Shown: one piece after another, positions 1-10,365 of the stretch
Position numbering within the stretch: the stretch's first letter is position 1
Layout: every line of letters begins with the position of its first letter
NCBI RefSeq assembly: GCF_029837695.1
Contig: NZ_JAOEEA010000001.1
Location: 186,001-250,000, forward strand
Direction of reading: 5' to 3'
DNA length: 64,000 nucleotides
From: Pseudomonas sp. GD04019
GTDB taxonomy: Bacteria > Pseudomonadota > Gammaproteobacteria > Pseudomonadales > Pseudomonadaceae
Program-made: the position numbers and the translations under genes
Notes under the pieces: generated by a model
Databases searched by the model: none
Seen by the model: only the letters and a program-made list of their open reading frames with translations
Told to the model about the DNA's origin: nothing

Positions 1-57
1 AAGCGTAACGAGGAGGCCATCCAGGCTTTCCTCAGGAACCTCGACGCCCAGCTCTGA
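1..57 (+). CDS. 3' end of an unidentified gene (partial)
   Basis: The first 57 bases read as 18 codons plus TGA in frame 1 and end in residues NLDAQL. This is the tail of a gene that begins before the window. The peptide is too short to assign a family. It ends 59 bases before the MFS transporter on the same strand, so it could belong to the same transcript. The frame is open to the window edge and the codon use is normal for the region, but no function can be given. Confidence 0.4.
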   Translation, partial: KRNEEAIQAFLRNLDAQL

Positions 58-116
58 GCGGATGCCTGCCCGCAGCAGGCCACCTCTTCCCAACCGTTTT
101 TTCAGGAGCCGGCACC

Positions 117-1286
117 ATGCCGTTACCGCTTCTCGTCCTCGCTCTGTCCGCGTTTGCCATCGGCACCACGGAATTCGTCATCATGGGCCTGCTGCCCGAG
201 GTGGCAGCCGACCTCGGCGTGTCCATCCCCGGCGCCGGCTGGCTGGTCACCGGCTATGCCCTCGGCGTAGCGCTCGGCGCGCCATTCATGGCCCTGGTTA
301 CCGCCAACTGGCCGCGCAAGCTGGCCCTGCTGGCACTGATGGGCATCTTCGTGCTGGGCAACCTGCTCTGCGCCACCGCTGCCGACTATGAACTGCTGAT
401 GGTGGCGCGGGTGGTCACCGCCCTCTGCCACGGCGCCTTCTTCGGCATCGGCTCGGTGGTCGCCGCCAGCCTGGTGCCGGAAAACCGCAAGGCCTCGGCC
501 GTGGCCCTGATGTTCACCGGCCTGACCCTGGCCAACGTGCTCGGCGTGCCGCTGGGCACCGCGCTCGGCCAATACGCCGGCTGGCGCTCGACCTTCTGGG
601 CGGTGACCGTGATCGGGGTGATCGCCTTTATCGGCCTGTGGCGCGTGCTGCCGAGCAACCGCGAACAGGAGCCGGCCGATCTGCGTGGCGAACTGAAAGC
701 CATGCGCGGTGCCGGGCTGTGGTTGGCGCTGAGCACCACCGTGCTGTTCTCCGCCGCCGTGTTCGCCCTGTTCACCTATATCGCCCCGCTGCTCGGTGAG
801 GTCACCGGCGTGTCGCCGCGCGGCATCACCTGGACCCTGCTGCTGATCGGCGTCGGCCTGACCCTCGGCAACCTGATTGGCGGGCGCCTGGCCGACTGGA
901 ACCTGGCCAAGGCCCTGGCCGCCATCCTGCTGACCCTGGCCCTGTTCTCAACCCTCGTGCGCTGGACCAGCCTGCTGCTGATTCCGCTGGAGATCAACCT
1001 GCTGCTCTGGGCCATGGCCGCCTTCGCCGCCGTGCCGGCCCTGCAGGTCAACGTGATGAACTTCGGCCAGGCCGCACCCAACCTGGTGGCCACCCTCAAC
1101 ATCGGCGCCTTCAACCTGGGTAACGCCCTCGGCGCCTGGGTCGGCGGCCTGGTCATCAGCCAGGGCCTGGGGCTGACCAGCGTACCGCTGGCCGCCGCTG
1201 TGCTAGCCGCGCTGGCGCTGGTCGCCGCCCTGCTCACTTTCTCCTTCGGCAGCAGCGCAAGCCCTGCCGAAGCCCTGCTCGACTAA
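117..1286 (+). CDS. MFS drug/sugar efflux transporter, DHA1 (AraJ/Cmx-like) family
   Basis: A 389-residue inner-membrane protein that is almost entirely hydrophobic, consistent with 12 transmembrane helices. The N-terminus (FAIGTTEFVIMGLLPEVAADL) is typical of the DHA1 branch that holds arabinose-efflux-like and chloramphenicol-resistance permeases. Motif A-like residues occur after helix 2, and the length is normal for the family. The start is supported by CAGGAG about nine bases upstream of the ATG. Only 16 bases, holding the GGAGG of the next gene, separate it from xenB, so the two are very likely one operon. Family members export small molecules by proton antiport. The substrate cannot be read from the sequence; linkage to an ene-reductase suggests a xenobiotic or toxic electrophile. 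Confidence 0.9.
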   Translation: MPLPLLVLALSAFAIGTTEFVIMGLLPEVAADLGVSIPGAGWLVTGYALGVALGAPFMALVTANWPRKLALLALMGIFVLGNLLCATAADYELLMVARVVTALCHGAFFGIGSVVAASLVPENRKASAVALMFTGLTLANVLGVPLGTALGQYAGWRSTFWAVTVIGVIAFIGLWRVLPSNREQEPADLRGELKAMRGAGLWLALSTTVLFSAAVFALFTYIAPLLGEVTGVSPRGITWTLLLIGVGLTLGNLIGGRLADWNLAKALAAILLTLALFSTLVRWTSLLLIPLEINLLLWAMAAFAAVPALQVNVMNFGQAAPNLVATLNIGAFNLGNALGAWVGGLVISQGLGLTSVPLAAAVLAALALVAALLTFSFGSSASPAEALLD

Positions 1287-1302
1287 GCCTGGAGGCTGCA
1301 CC

Positions 1303-2352
1303 ATGACTACCCTGTTCGACCCCATCAAGCTCGGCAGCCTGGAGCTGCCCAACCGCATCATCATGGCCCCACTGACCCGCTGCCGCGCCGACGAGGGCCG
1401 CGTGCCCAACGCGCTGATGGCCGAGTACTACGTGCAGCGCGCCAGCGCCGGCCTGATCCTCAGCGAGGCCACCTCGGTCACGCCGATGGGCGTGGGCTAC
1501 CCGGACACACCCGGCATCTGGTCCGAGGACCAGGTGCGCGGCTGGCACAAAATCACCCGCGCCGTGCACGCCAACGGCGGGCGTATCTTCCTGCAGCTGT
1601 GGCACGTCGGCCGTATTTCCGACCCCATCTACCTGAATGGCGAACTGCCGGTCGCCCCCAGCGCCATCGCCCCGGCCGGCCACGTCAGCCTGGTGCGTCC
1701 GATGAAGGGTTTCGAAACCCCGCGCGCCCTGGAAACCGAGGAAATCGCCGATATCGTCGAGGCCTACCGCCACGGTGCCGAGAACGCCAAGGCCGCCGGC
1801 TTCGACGGCGTGGAGATCCACGGCGCCAACGGCTATCTGCTCGACCAGTTCCTGCAGAGCAGCACCAACCAGCGCAGCGACCAGTACGGCGGCTCCATTG
1901 AGAACCGCGCGCGCCTGCTGCTGGAGGTCACCGACGCGGCGATCTCGGTGTGGGGCGCCGATCGCGTCGGCGTGCACCTGTCGCCGCGCCGCGACCTGCA
2001 TGACATGGGCGACGACAGCCCGCGCGAAACCTTCGGCTATGTCGCCCGCGAGCTGGGCAAGCGTGACGTGGCCTTTATCTGCACCCGCGAGCGTGAGGGC
2101 GAGGACAGCCTGACGCCCTTCATCAAAGAACAGTTCGGCGGCCTGGTCATCGCCAACGAGCGCTTCACCAAGGAGCAGGCCAACGCCTGGCTGGCGGACG
2201 GCAAGGCTGACGCCGTGGCCTTCGGCGTGCCCTATATCGCCAACCCGGACCTGGTCGAGCGCCTGGCCCAGGACGCCCCGCTCAACGAGGCGCGCCCGGA
2301 GCTGTTCTACGCCCAGGGCCCGGTCGGCTATATCGACTACCCGCGCCTGTAA
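1303..2352 (+). CDS. xenB: Old Yellow Enzyme family ene-reductase, XenB-like (N-ethylmaleimide / nitro-ester reductase)
   Basis: A 349-residue TIM-barrel flavoprotein closely resembling Pseudomonas xenobiotic reductase B and E. coli NemA. It should bind FMN and use NAD(P)H to reduce activated C=C bonds, maleimides, nitrate esters and nitroaromatics in the cytosol. Visible signatures are the N-terminal PNRIIMAPLTRCRAD, the substrate-binding H173-G-A-N176 pair, and QYGGSIENR. The His/Asn pair is that of the classical OYE class. The DNA near residue 220 reads HLSPRRDLHDMGDD, close to the known XenB pattern. Translation starts 16 bases after the MFS gene with GGAGG upstream, and a strong terminator follows. 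It is probably co-transcribed with the exporter; no dedicated regulator is adjacent. Confidence 0.93.
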   Translation: MTTLFDPIKLGSLELPNRIIMAPLTRCRADEGRVPNALMAEYYVQRASAGLILSEATSVTPMGVGYPDTPGIWSEDQVRGWHKITRAVHANGGRIFLQLWHVGRISDPIYLNGELPVAPSAIAPAGHVSLVRPMKGFETPRALETEEIADIVEAYRHGAENAKAAGFDGVEIHGANGYLLDQFLQSSTNQRSDQYGGSIENRARLLLEVTDAAISVWGADRVGVHLSPRRDLHDMGDDSPRETFGYVARELGKRDVAFICTREREGEDSLTPFIKEQFGGLVIANERFTKEQANAWLADGKADAVAFGVPYIANPDLVERLAQDAPLNEARPELFYAQGPVGYIDYPRL

Positions 2353-2373
2353 CCGCATCGACCCGGATGCACC

Positions 2374-2398
2374 AAGCCCCGCTCAGGCGGGGCTTTTT
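2374..2398 (+). terminator. Rho-independent terminator after xenB
   Basis: A 9-bp perfect stem (AAGCCCCGC / GCGGGGCTT) with a TCAG loop is followed by a short T run. It starts 22 bases after the xenB stop codon and ends the MFS-xenB transcript. Confidence 0.9.
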
Positions 2399-2518
2399 CA
2401 TGGGCGTACACAAGCGGCCATGTGACGCTGCGCCACCTGAGCACCGGTCGCGGGGGCCGACGGGAGGTCGGCCTGCCCGCTGGGCAAGCACGAAGCGGGC
2501 TGACTATGATCGACACCC

Positions 2519-2917
2519 ATGTCCTCCCCTCCCCAGCTCCGCCAACCCTGCCCGCCCGGCGCCTGCGACTGCGAACGCGAGCGGCTGCTGGACAGTCCCG
2601 GCAGCGACGTGCGCATTCTGCTGCTGACCCGCAACGAGGAGCAGCGCCTGCTAGAGCGCCTGGAAAACCTCAAGAGCCTGGACGACCTGCGGCACATGCA
2701 GCAGCGCATGTACGAGCAGCTCGGCATCCGCGTGGAAGTGGCGCCGGGCCTCAACGAGGTGCGCAGCATGCGCGGCATCGCCATCACTATCGGCGCACTG
2801 CCGGGCCTGTGCCGCAAGACCCGCCAGGCCATCCCCGCCGCCATCCGCCGCGGCCTGGAACGCCAGCCGGAAATCGCCTACCGCCTGCTCGACTCCTACG
2901 ATCTGCTGGGCGGCTAG
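2519..2917 (+). CDS. Conserved hypothetical protein with an N-terminal cysteine cluster
   Basis: A 132-residue soluble protein with no signal peptide or membrane segment. The N-terminus carries closely spaced cysteines in PCPPGACDCERE, and one further cysteine lies in LPGLCRKTRQ. The middle is helical and charged (RNEEQRLLERLENLKSLDDLRHMQQRM). The cysteine spacing could bind a metal or Fe-S cluster, but that is inference. I recall similar proteins in other Pseudomonas genomes without an assigned function. It lies 114 bases before napE on the same strand and behind its own upstream terminator. It may be a leader gene of the nitrate reductase locus or an independent unit. The normal GC-ending codons support a real gene. 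Confidence 0.7.
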   Translation: MSSPPQLRQPCPPGACDCERERLLDSPGSDVRILLLTRNEEQRLLERLENLKSLDDLRHMQQRMYEQLGIRVEVAPGLNEVRSMRGIAITIGALPGLCRKTRQAIPAAIRRGLERQPEIAYRLLDSYDLLGG

Positions 2918-3031
2918 CCCTGCAAACCTCAGTGCCGAGACGATCAGTCGCCGCGCAATAGCCGCACATTGAGTAGTGCCATTCGACGTCATGGTCTAGG
3001 CTGATGCTGTCGTAGAAGGAGATGCGTCGCC

Positions 3032-3199
3032 ATGACCGCCGAGATCAAGCCTGACGACAGCAAAGGCAAGGAAACCCGATTGTTCCTGTTCCTTGTGGTT
3101 TGCCTGTTCCCCATCCTCTCCGTAGCCGTCGTCGGCGGCTATGGCTTCCTCGTCTGGATGTACCAGCTGTTCGCCGGTCCGCCCGGCCCTCCCGTGTAG
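3032..3199 (+). CDS. napE: Periplasmic nitrate reductase component NapE
   Basis: A 55-residue single-span membrane protein. A short charged N-terminus (about residues 1-15) is followed by one hydrophobic helix (FLFLVVCLFPILSVAVVGGY) and a proline-rich end (FAGPPGPPV). This matches NapE, a small protein of unknown exact role that opens nap operons in several proteobacteria. AAGGAG lies about 13 bases upstream of the ATG. The identification rests on size, topology and position directly before napD-napA-napB-napC. It ends 35 bases before napD. No napF lies between, unlike P. aeruginosa, where I recall the order napEFDABC. Confidence 0.88.
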   Translation: MTAEIKPDDSKGKETRLFLFLVVCLFPILSVAVVGGYGFLVWMYQLFAGPPGPPV

Positions 3200-3234
3200 C
3201 GCCCGCAAGCCAACACATTCGGAGCCGAGCAGCA

Positions 3235-3501
3235 GTGCCAGACAGCATTCAGATCGCCAGCCTGATCGTACATACCCAACCCGCCCTGATGGTGGCCGTG
3301 AAGGCCAACCTGCGCCGGCTGCCCGGCCTCGAACTGCATCAGGAAAGCCCCCAGGGCAAGTTGGTCGTGGTGCTCGAAGCGGAGGACGAGGCGCAGATTC
3401 TCACCACCCTCGACGCCATCCAGAACCTGCCAGGCGTGCTCAACGCCGCATTGGTCTACCACGAAGTCCTCGAAGAACAGGACTCGCCCGCCCATCCGTG
3501 A
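3235..3501 (+). CDS. napD: NapA maturation chaperone NapD
   Basis: An 88-residue cytoplasmic chaperone of the NapD family. NapD binds the twin-arginine signal of NapA and holds back export until the molybdenum cofactor and Fe-S cluster are inserted. The ferredoxin-like pattern is visible: IQIASLIVHTQPALMVAVKANL, then GKLVVVLEAEDEAQILTTLDAI and PGVLNAALVYHEVLE. The start chosen is GTG at 3235, placed 10 bases after GGAG (3221-3224). An in-frame ATG at 3100 would add a tail with no family similarity and would overlap napE. The gene ends 24 bases before napA, consistent with coupled expression. Confidence 0.92.
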   Translation: MPDSIQIASLIVHTQPALMVAVKANLRRLPGLELHQESPQGKLVVVLEAEDEAQILTTLDAIQNLPGVLNAALVYHEVLEEQDSPAHP

Positions 3502-3525
3502 AGGGCCCAGCATCGGAGATGCCTG

Positions 3526-6030
3526 ATGAAACTGAGCAGACGTGAATTCGCCAAGGCCAACGCCGCCGCCATCGCCGCGGCCGCCGTGGGCCTGCCGATC
3601 TTCAGCAGCGCCAGCAACCTGATCACCGAGGCGGACATGACCCGCCTGGACTGGAACAAGGCGCCCTGCCGCTTCTGCGGCACCGGCTGCAGCGTGATGG
3701 TCGCCACCCGCGACGGCAAGGTGGTCGCCACCCACGGCGACATCAAGGCCGAGGTCAACCGCGGCATCAACTGCGTGAAGGGCTACTTCCTGTCGAAGAT
3801 CATGTACGGCAGCGACCGCCTGACCGAGCCGCTGCTGCGCATGAAGGACGGCAAGTACGACAAGCAGGGCGAGTTCCAGGCCATCACCTGGGACCAGGCC
3901 TTCGACATCATGGCCGAGAAGTTCAAGGCCTCGATCAAGGCCAAGGGGCCGGAATCGGTCGGCATGTTCGGCTCCGGCCAGTGGACGGTGTGGGAAGGCT
4001 ACGCGGCCAACAAGCTGATGAAGGCCGGGCTGCGCAGCAACAACATCGACCCCAACGCGCGCCACTGCATGGCCTCGGCGGTGATGGGCTTCATGCGCAC
4101 CTTCGGCATGGACGAGCCGATGGGCTGCTACGACGACATCGAGGCCACCGACACCTTCGTGCTGTGGGGGTCGAACATGGCCGAGATGCACCCGGTGCTG
4201 TGGTCGCGCGTTACCGACCGCCGCCTCAGCGCGCCGCAGGTCAAGGTCGCCGTGCTGTCCACCTTCGAGCACCGCAGCTTCGACCTGGCCGACATCCCCA
4301 TGGTGTTCAAGCCGCAGACCGACCTGATCATCCTCAACTACATCGCCAACCACATCATCCAGAGCGGCGCGGTGAACCAGGACTTCATCGGTAAGCACGT
4401 CAAGTTCGCCCACGGTGCCGAGGACATCGGCTACGGCCTGCGCCCCACCGACCCGCTGGAGCAGAAGGCGAAGAACGCCGACAAGGCCAATACCTGGACC
4501 GACATCTCCTTCGAGCAGTTCGCCGAGTACGTCAAACCCTACACATTGGAACGCGCGGCCAAGGAGTCCGGGGTCAGCGCCGAGCGCCTGCAGAAGCTGG
4601 CCGAGATGTATGCCGATCCCAAGCGCAAGGTCATGTCGTTCTGGACCATGGGCTTCAACCAGCACACCCGCGGGGTGTGGGCCAACAACCTGATCTACAA
4701 CATCCACCTGCTCACCGGGAAGATCAGCGAGCCGGGCAACAGCCCGTTCTCCCTCACCGGCCAGCCTTCCGCCTGCGGCACCGCACGCGAGGTCGGCACC
4801 TTCTCCCACCGCCTGCCCGCCGACCTGCTGGTGGCCAACCCGAAACACCGCGCCACCGCCGAGAAGATCTGGAAGCTGCCGCCCGGCACCATCCAGGAGA
4901 AGCCCGGCTTCCACGCCGTGCAGCAGAGCCGCATGCTCAAGGACGGCGTGCTCAACGTGTACTGGACCCAGGTCAGCAACAACATGCAGGCCGGGCCCAA
5001 CATCATGGGCGAGGTGCTGCCGGGTTGGCGCAATCCGGACAACTTCGTGATCGTCTCGGACGTCTACCCCACCGTCTCGGCCCAGGCCGCCGACCTGATC
5101 CTGCCCAGCGCCATGTGGGTGGAGAAGGAAGGCGCCTTCGGTAATGCCGAGCGCCGTACCCAGTTCTGGCATCAGCTGGTCAAGGCGCCGGGCCAGGCGC
5201 GCTCGGACCTGTGGCAGCTGGTGGAATTCTCCAAGCGCTTCACCACCGACGAGGTGTGGCCGGCCGAGCTGCTGGCCAAGGCCCCCGAACTGAAGGGCAA
5301 GACCCTGTTCGAGGTGCTGTACAGGAACGGCCAGGTCGACGCCTACCCCAACGACGAGCGTGCCAAGGGTTACGCCAACGCCGAGGCCGATGCCTTCGGC
5401 TTCTATATCCAGAAGGGCCTGTTCGAGGAGTACGCCGCCTTCGGCCGCGGCCACGGCCACGACCTGGCGCCGTTCGACGCCTACCACGAGGCCCGCGGCC
5501 TGCGCTGGCCGGTGGTGGAAGGCCAGGAAACCCGCTGGCGCTACCGCGAGGGCCACGACCCCTATGTGGCCAAGGGCAGCGGCGTGCAGTTCTACGGCTA
5601 CCCGGACAAGAAGGCGATCATCTTCGCCCTGCCCTACGAGCCGCCAGCGGAAGCGCCGGACAAGGACTTCCCGTTCTGGCTCAGCACCGGCCGGGTGCTG
5701 GAGCACTGGCACACCGGCAGCATGACCGCGCGGGTGCCAGAGCTGTACAAGGCGGTGCCCGACGCCCTGGTGTACATGCACCCCGACGACGCCCAGCAAC
5801 TCAAGCTGCGCCGCGGCAGCGAGGTGAAGGTCATCAGCCGGCGCGGCGAGATGCGCGCCCGGGTCGAGACCCGCGGACGCAACAAGCCGCCGCAGGGCCT
5901 GGTGTTCGTGCCGTTCTTCGATGCCAACAAGCTGATCAACAAGGTCACCCTGGACGCCACCGACCCGATTTCCAAGCAGACCGACTACAAGAAGTGCGCG
6001 GTGCGCATCGAACTGGTCAGCCTGGCCTGA
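3526..6030 (+). CDS. napA: Periplasmic nitrate reductase catalytic subunit NapA
   Basis: An 834-residue molybdoenzyme that reduces nitrate to nitrite in the periplasm using electrons from NapC via NapB. The N-terminus is a Tat signal (SRREFAK followed by an alanine-rich stretch, residues 4-30). The [4Fe-4S] ligands are C48, C51, C55 and C83 (CRFCGTGC ... NCVKG), and the molybdenum ligand is C181 in [10 protein letters not shown]. Bis-MGD-binding and C-terminal molydopterin dinucleotide domains are complete ([18 protein letters not shown]). The length is normal for NapA (about 830). It sits in napEDABC with short gaps on both sides. No FNR-type TTGAT-N4-ATCAA box was found upstream of napE, so the regulation is not evident. 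Confidence 0.97.
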   Translation: MKLSRREFAKANAAAIAAAAVGLPIFSSASNLITEADMTRLDWNKAPCRFCGTGCSVMVATRDGKVVATHGDIKAEVNRGINCVKGYFLSKIMYGSDRLTEPLLRMKDGKYDKQGEFQAITWDQAFDIMAEKFKASIKAKGPESVGMFGSGQWTVWEGYAANKLMKAGLRSNNIDPNARHCMASAVMGFMRTFGMDEPMGCYDDIEATDTFVLWGSNMAEMHPVLWSRVTDRRLSAPQVKVAVLSTFEHRSFDLADIPMVFKPQTDLIILNYIANHIIQSGAVNQDFIGKHVKFAHGAEDIGYGLRPTDPLEQKAKNADKANTWTDISFEQFAEYVKPYTLERAAKESGVSAERLQKLAEMYADPKRKVMSFWTMGFNQHTRGVWANNLIYNIHLLTGKISEPGNSPFSLTGQPSACGTAREVGTFSHRLPADLLVANPKHRATAEKIWKLPPGTIQEKPGFHAVQQSRMLKDGVLNVYWTQVSNNMQAGPNIMGEVLPGWRNPDNFVIVSDVYPTVSAQAADLILPSAMWVEKEGAFGNAERRTQFWHQLVKAPGQARSDLWQLVEFSKRFTTDEVWPAELLAKAPELKGKTLFEVLYRNGQVDAYPNDERAKGYANAEADAFGFYIQKGLFEEYAAFGRGHGHDLAPFDAYHEARGLRWPVVEGQETRWRYREGHDPYVAKGSGVQFYGYPDKKAIIFALPYEPPAEAPDKDFPFWLSTGRVLEHWHTGSMTARVPELYKAVPDALVYMHPDDAQQLKLRRGSEVKVISRRGEMRARVETRGRNKPPQGLVFVPFFDANKLINKVTLDATDPISKQTDYKKCAVRIELVSLA

Positions 6031-6040
6031 GGAGACAGCC

Positions 6041-6532
6041 ATGCAACGCATCACCATCGCGCTCCTGGCCCTGTTGTGCAGCCTGCCGCTGCTGGCCGAC
6101 GACCTCGCCTACCCGCTCAACGCACCGGCACCGGACGGACGCCGCCCCGGCGGCACCATCGCCGACGAGGCGCCGACCCCGGTACTGCCCAACGACGAGA
6201 ACAAGGACCTGCGCCGCGAGCGCAATTACCCCGAGCAACCGCCGACCATCCCGCACAGCATTCGCGGCTATCTGATCGACATCAACAGCAACAAGTGCCT
6301 GACCTGCCACAGCCGCGCCAGCAGCGCGCGTACCCAGGCGCCGATGATCAGCATCACCCACTACATGGATCGCGACGGCCAACCGCTGGCCGCCGTGGCG
6401 CCGCGGCGCTACTTCTGTACCCAATGCCACGTGGCGCAGATGGAGGTGCAGCCGCTGGTCGGCAACGACTTCGAGAACATCGACCAGTTGCTCCAGCGCG
6501 AAGCCGCCGGCACGTCCACCGGCAAGCCCTGA
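6041..6532 (+). CDS. napB: Diheme cytochrome c NapB, nitrate reductase electron transfer subunit
   Basis: A 163-residue periplasmic diheme c-type cytochrome. A Sec signal (MQRITIALLALLCSLPLLA) precedes the mature protein. Two heme-attachment motifs are present: C86-LT-C89-H90 and C126-TQ-C129-H130. Distal histidines such as PHSIRG and SITHYMD fit bis-His coordination. It takes electrons from the quinol oxidase NapC and passes them to NapA. It starts 10 bases after napA with GAGGAGAC upstream and is followed by napC after nine bases. Confidence 0.96.
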   Translation: MQRITIALLALLCSLPLLADDLAYPLNAPAPDGRRPGGTIADEAPTPVLPNDENKDLRRERNYPEQPPTIPHSIRGYLIDINSNKCLTCHSRASSARTQAPMISITHYMDRDGQPLAAVAPRRYFCTQCHVAQMEVQPLVGNDFENIDQLLQREAAGTSTGKP

Positions 6533-6541
6533 GGAGGCGAT

Positions 6542-7141
6542 ATGAAAGCACTGATCGCCTGGCTGCTGAGCTACTGGCATGTCCTGCGCAAGCCCAGCGT
6601 GCACTACAGCCTGGGCTTCCTAACCCTGTCCGGCTTCATCGCCGGCATCGTCTTCTGGGGCGGCTTCAACACCGCCCTGGAGGCCACCAACACCGAGACC
6701 TTCTGCATCTCCTGCCACGAGATGCGCGACAACGTGTACGTGGAACTCAAGGACACCATCCACTACAGCAACCGCTCCGGCGTGCGCGCCACCTGCCCGG
6801 ACTGCCACGTGCCACACCAGTGGACCGACAAGATCGCGCGCAAGATGCAGGCCTCCAAGGAGGTGTGGGGCAAGATCTTCGGCACCATCAACACCCGCGA
6901 CAAGTTCCTCGCCTACCGGCGCGAGCTGGCCGAGCACGAATGGGCTCGGCTCAAGGCCAACGACTCGCTGGAGTGCCGCAACTGCCACAACTTCGAGTTC
7001 ATGGACTTCACCCGCCAGGGCCAGCGCGCACGGCAGATGCACTCCACCGCGCTCGCCTCCGGCGAGGCCACCTGCATCGACTGCCACAAGGGCATCGCCC
7101 ACCACCTGCCGGACATGAGCGGGGTGAAAGGCTGGGAGTGA
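6542..7141 (+). CDS. napC: Tetraheme cytochrome c quinol dehydrogenase NapC
   Basis: A 199-residue NapC/NirT-family protein anchored by one N-terminal transmembrane helix (about residues 22-43). Four CxxCH heme motifs follow at residues 55-59, 85-89, 145-149 and 178-182. It oxidises membrane quinol and feeds NapB-NapA. The length and heme spacing are standard. It is the last gene of the operon, starts nine bases after napB with GAGGAGG upstream, and is closed by the terminator it shares with trxB. Since napF, G and H are absent here, electron input is through NapC alone. Confidence 0.96.
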   Translation: MKALIAWLLSYWHVLRKPSVHYSLGFLTLSGFIAGIVFWGGFNTALEATNTETFCISCHEMRDNVYVELKDTIHYSNRSGVRATCPDCHVPHQWTDKIARKMQASKEVWGKIFGTINTRDKFLAYRRELAEHEWARLKANDSLECRNCHNFEFMDFTRQGQRARQMHSTALASGEATCIDCHKGIAHHLPDMSGVKGWE

Positions 7142-7153
7142 ACGGCAGAAACG

Positions 7154-7180
7154 AAAAAGCCCCGCGGCGCGGGGCTTTTT
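7154..7180. terminator. Bidirectional terminator between napC and trxB
   Basis: A 12-bp stem (AAAAAGCCCCGC / GCGGGGCTTTTT) with a 3-base loop sits between the convergent napC and trxB genes. T runs are present on both strands, so it can end both transcripts. Confidence 0.93.
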
Positions 7181-7196
7181 CTTGGCCTGCATCTGC

Positions 7197-8294
<1,098 letters not shown>

Positions 8295-8325
8295 CTATGC
8301 GCCTGGGGCAACCTGCCCCCTTGGC

Positions 8326-8331
8326 TATACT
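8326..8331 (+). promoter_or_regulatory. Possible -10 element of the diguanylate cyclase gene
   Basis: TATACT matches five of six bases of the sigma-70 -10 consensus and lies 28 bases before the ATG at 8360. No good -35 is visible 17 bases upstream (CTGGGG), so the assignment is tentative. Confidence 0.3.
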
Positions 8332-8359
8332 CGGATCACCCCCTCCCAGGCTGCCCGGC

Positions 8360-10333
8360 ATGACTCTGCGCAAACGTCTGTTCTGGCTGTTCGCCCCGCT
8401 GCTGTTGCTCGCGCTGGGCTTCGCCTACCTGCTGTCGCAGAGCCTGATCCTCAGCCGCTTCGACCGCCAGGACGCGGCCCTCCTGAACGCCGAGGCCAAG
8501 CGCCTGCAGGTGCTGCTCGACAACAACCTCAAGCGCAACCTCGACCTGGTGCTGAGCTACGCCAAGTGGGACGACAGCTACGACTTCATGCGAGGTCAGA
8601 GCGCGGACTTCATGCGCCGCAACATGGACCCGGAAGCACTGCGGCAGATGAACTTCGACTTCATGCTGCTGCTCGACCTGCAGGACAAGGTCTACGCCGA
8701 GCAATGGCTGCCGCCGGACCTGCCGGACATGCTCACCCTGGGCGAGGCGCGGCCGCGCAGCTATGCGGGGCTGCGCGACGCCATCCTCGAACAGATCAGG
8801 CGCCTGCGCCATCCCGACAACCGCGAGGACCTGCGCGGCCAGATCGTGGTGATCCATGGCGTACCGCTGGTGCTGGCCATGGGCGGCATCAGCAATAACC
8901 AGGACAGCCTGCCCAGCCTGGGCACCCTGGTGGCCGGGCATTTCATCGACGGCGAGCGCGCCGAGCTGCTCCAGGCCCAGGTCAACGGCTCCCTGCGCCT
9001 GCTGCCGCCGGCCGAGCAGGACGACGGCTGGCATGCCCTGCCAATGCTCGGCAACACCAGCCTCAACCAGATCGAGATCAGCCCGCGCCGGGTGCTCGAC
9101 GAGGACCGCCAGCAGCTCGATCTGTTGTTCCGCAATAGCCTGGGCGAGCCACAGCTGCGCATGGAGCTGACCGGTGAGCGGCGCCTGCATCAGGAGGGGC
9201 ACAAGGCCATCGCCATCTTCCTCGCCGAGGCCACCGCGGTCGGCCTGGTGGCCTGGCTGCTGATCTACCTGGGCCTGGACTTCGGCATCCTGCGCCGGGT
9301 GCTGCGGATGAACCGGGAGATCGCCGCCATCGGCCCGGACTCGGCCCACCAGCGCATCGGCGATCGCGGCAACGACGAGCTGGGCCGGTTGGCCCAGGAG
9401 GTCAACCGCATGCTCGAACGCCTGGAGCAGAGCGAGCGACGCGATCGCGAGATTCTCGATGCGATCCAGGACGGCTACTTCGAGCTGAACCCCGAGGGCC
9501 AGATAGTCGCCGTCAACCGCGCCTTGTGCAGCATGCTCGGCTACCCCAGCGCAGCGCTGCTGAACCGGACCTTCGACATGATGCTGGAAGAGGCGGACAT
9601 CGAACGCGCGCGCCAGCTGTTCGGCCAGGCCCGGGAGAGTGGCGAGAACATGCGCTTCGCCGCGCCGCTGCGGCGCAACGACGGCAGCCAGGGCTACTAC
9701 GAAACCCGCTTCTCGCTGATCAGCGACAGCCAGGGTGGCTTCGCCGGCTACCGCGGCATCCTGCGCGACATCAGCGACCAGGTGGCCTACCAGAACCAGC
9801 TGCTGGACATGGCCTACCGTGACCCGCTGACCGGCCTGGGCAACCGCAAGGCCTTCACCGAACACCTCAAGCAGGCCTTGGAGCAGGCCCAGCGCAGCGG
9901 CAGCCGCCTGGCCCTGCTGTATCTGGACCTGGACCGGTTCAAGGAGGTCAACGACCGCTTCGGCCATGACATCGGCGACGACCTGCTGGTAAGCATCGCC
10001 GAGCGCATGCGCGGCACCATGCGCCAACCGGACCGGGTCTACCGCCTGGGCGGCGACGAATTCACCCTGCTGATGCCCGGCGGCAACGTCGAGGCCGCCT
10101 ACAAGCTGGCCGGGCGCATCCTCGGCGTCTTGCAGAACCCGGCCTGCCTCGAAGGGCAGATCATCGACTTTGTTACGCCGAGTATCGGAATCGCCCTCTA
10201 CCCGGACCACGCCGACGACCCGGAAGGCCTGGTCAAGGCCGCCGACAGCGCCATGTACGAGGCCAAGCGCGAGCGCAACCGCGCCTGCCTGTATCACCCG
10301 CGGCTGCTTTCTTCCTTTCGGCAAAGTGGTTAA
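8360..10333 (+). CDS. Membrane diguanylate cyclase, CHASE4-HAMP-PAS-GGDEF
   Basis: A 657-residue inner-membrane protein that should make c-di-GMP from two GTP. In order: transmembrane helix 1 (about 8-27), a periplasmic CHASE4-type sensor (about 45-200) with the typical WDDSYDFM near residue 70, helix 2 (283-305), HAMP (308-358), PAS (365-475) and GGDEF (486-645). The catalytic GGDEF at 564-568 is intact, and an inhibitory I-site RQPD (555-558) lies five residues before it, so product feedback is likely. There is no EAL domain. The start at 8360 puts a basic residue cluster directly before helix 1; an upstream ATG at 8297 would add 21 residues. It is followed by cysZ after 32 bases. The periplasmic signal is unknown. 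Confidence 0.93.
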   Translation: MTLRKRLFWLFAPLLLLALGFAYLLSQSLILSRFDRQDAALLNAEAKRLQVLLDNNLKRNLDLVLSYAKWDDSYDFMRGQSADFMRRNMDPEALRQMNFDFMLLLDLQDKVYAEQWLPPDLPDMLTLGEARPRSYAGLRDAILEQIRRLRHPDNREDLRGQIVVIHGVPLVLAMGGISNNQDSLPSLGTLVAGHFIDGERAELLQAQVNGSLRLLPPAEQDDGWHALPMLGNTSLNQIEISPRRVLDEDRQQLDLLFRNSLGEPQLRMELTGERRLHQEGHKAIAIFLAEATAVGLVAWLLIYLGLDFGILRRVLRMNREIAAIGPDSAHQRIGDRGNDELGRLAQEVNRMLERLEQSERRDREILDAIQDGYFELNPEGQIVAVNRALCSMLGYPSAALLNRTFDMMLEEADIERARQLFGQARESGENMRFAAPLRRNDGSQGYYETRFSLISDSQGGFAGYRGILRDISDQVAYQNQLLDMAYRDPLTGLGNRKAFTEHLKQALEQAQRSGSRLALLYLDLDRFKEVNDRFGHDIGDDLLVSIAERMRGTMRQPDRVYRLGGDEFTLLMPGGNVEAAYKLAGRILGVLQNPACLEGQIIDFVTPSIGIALYPDHADDPEGLVKAADSAMYEAKRERNRACLYHPRLLSSFRQSG

Positions 10334-10365
10334 GGTCGCGCGATTCCATTCTCGCGGAGCTTGCC

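Noticed and set aside
2918-3031. FNR/ANR box before napE
   Set aside because: No TTGAT-N4-ATCAA match was found; the ATTGAG near 2969 has no matching half-site.
3139-6057. A 972-codon open frame on the minus strand across napA
   Set aside because: It is antisense to the well-supported napA and translates to a Val/Leu/Gly/His-rich peptide without domains. GC-rich codons in the real frame produce such frames.
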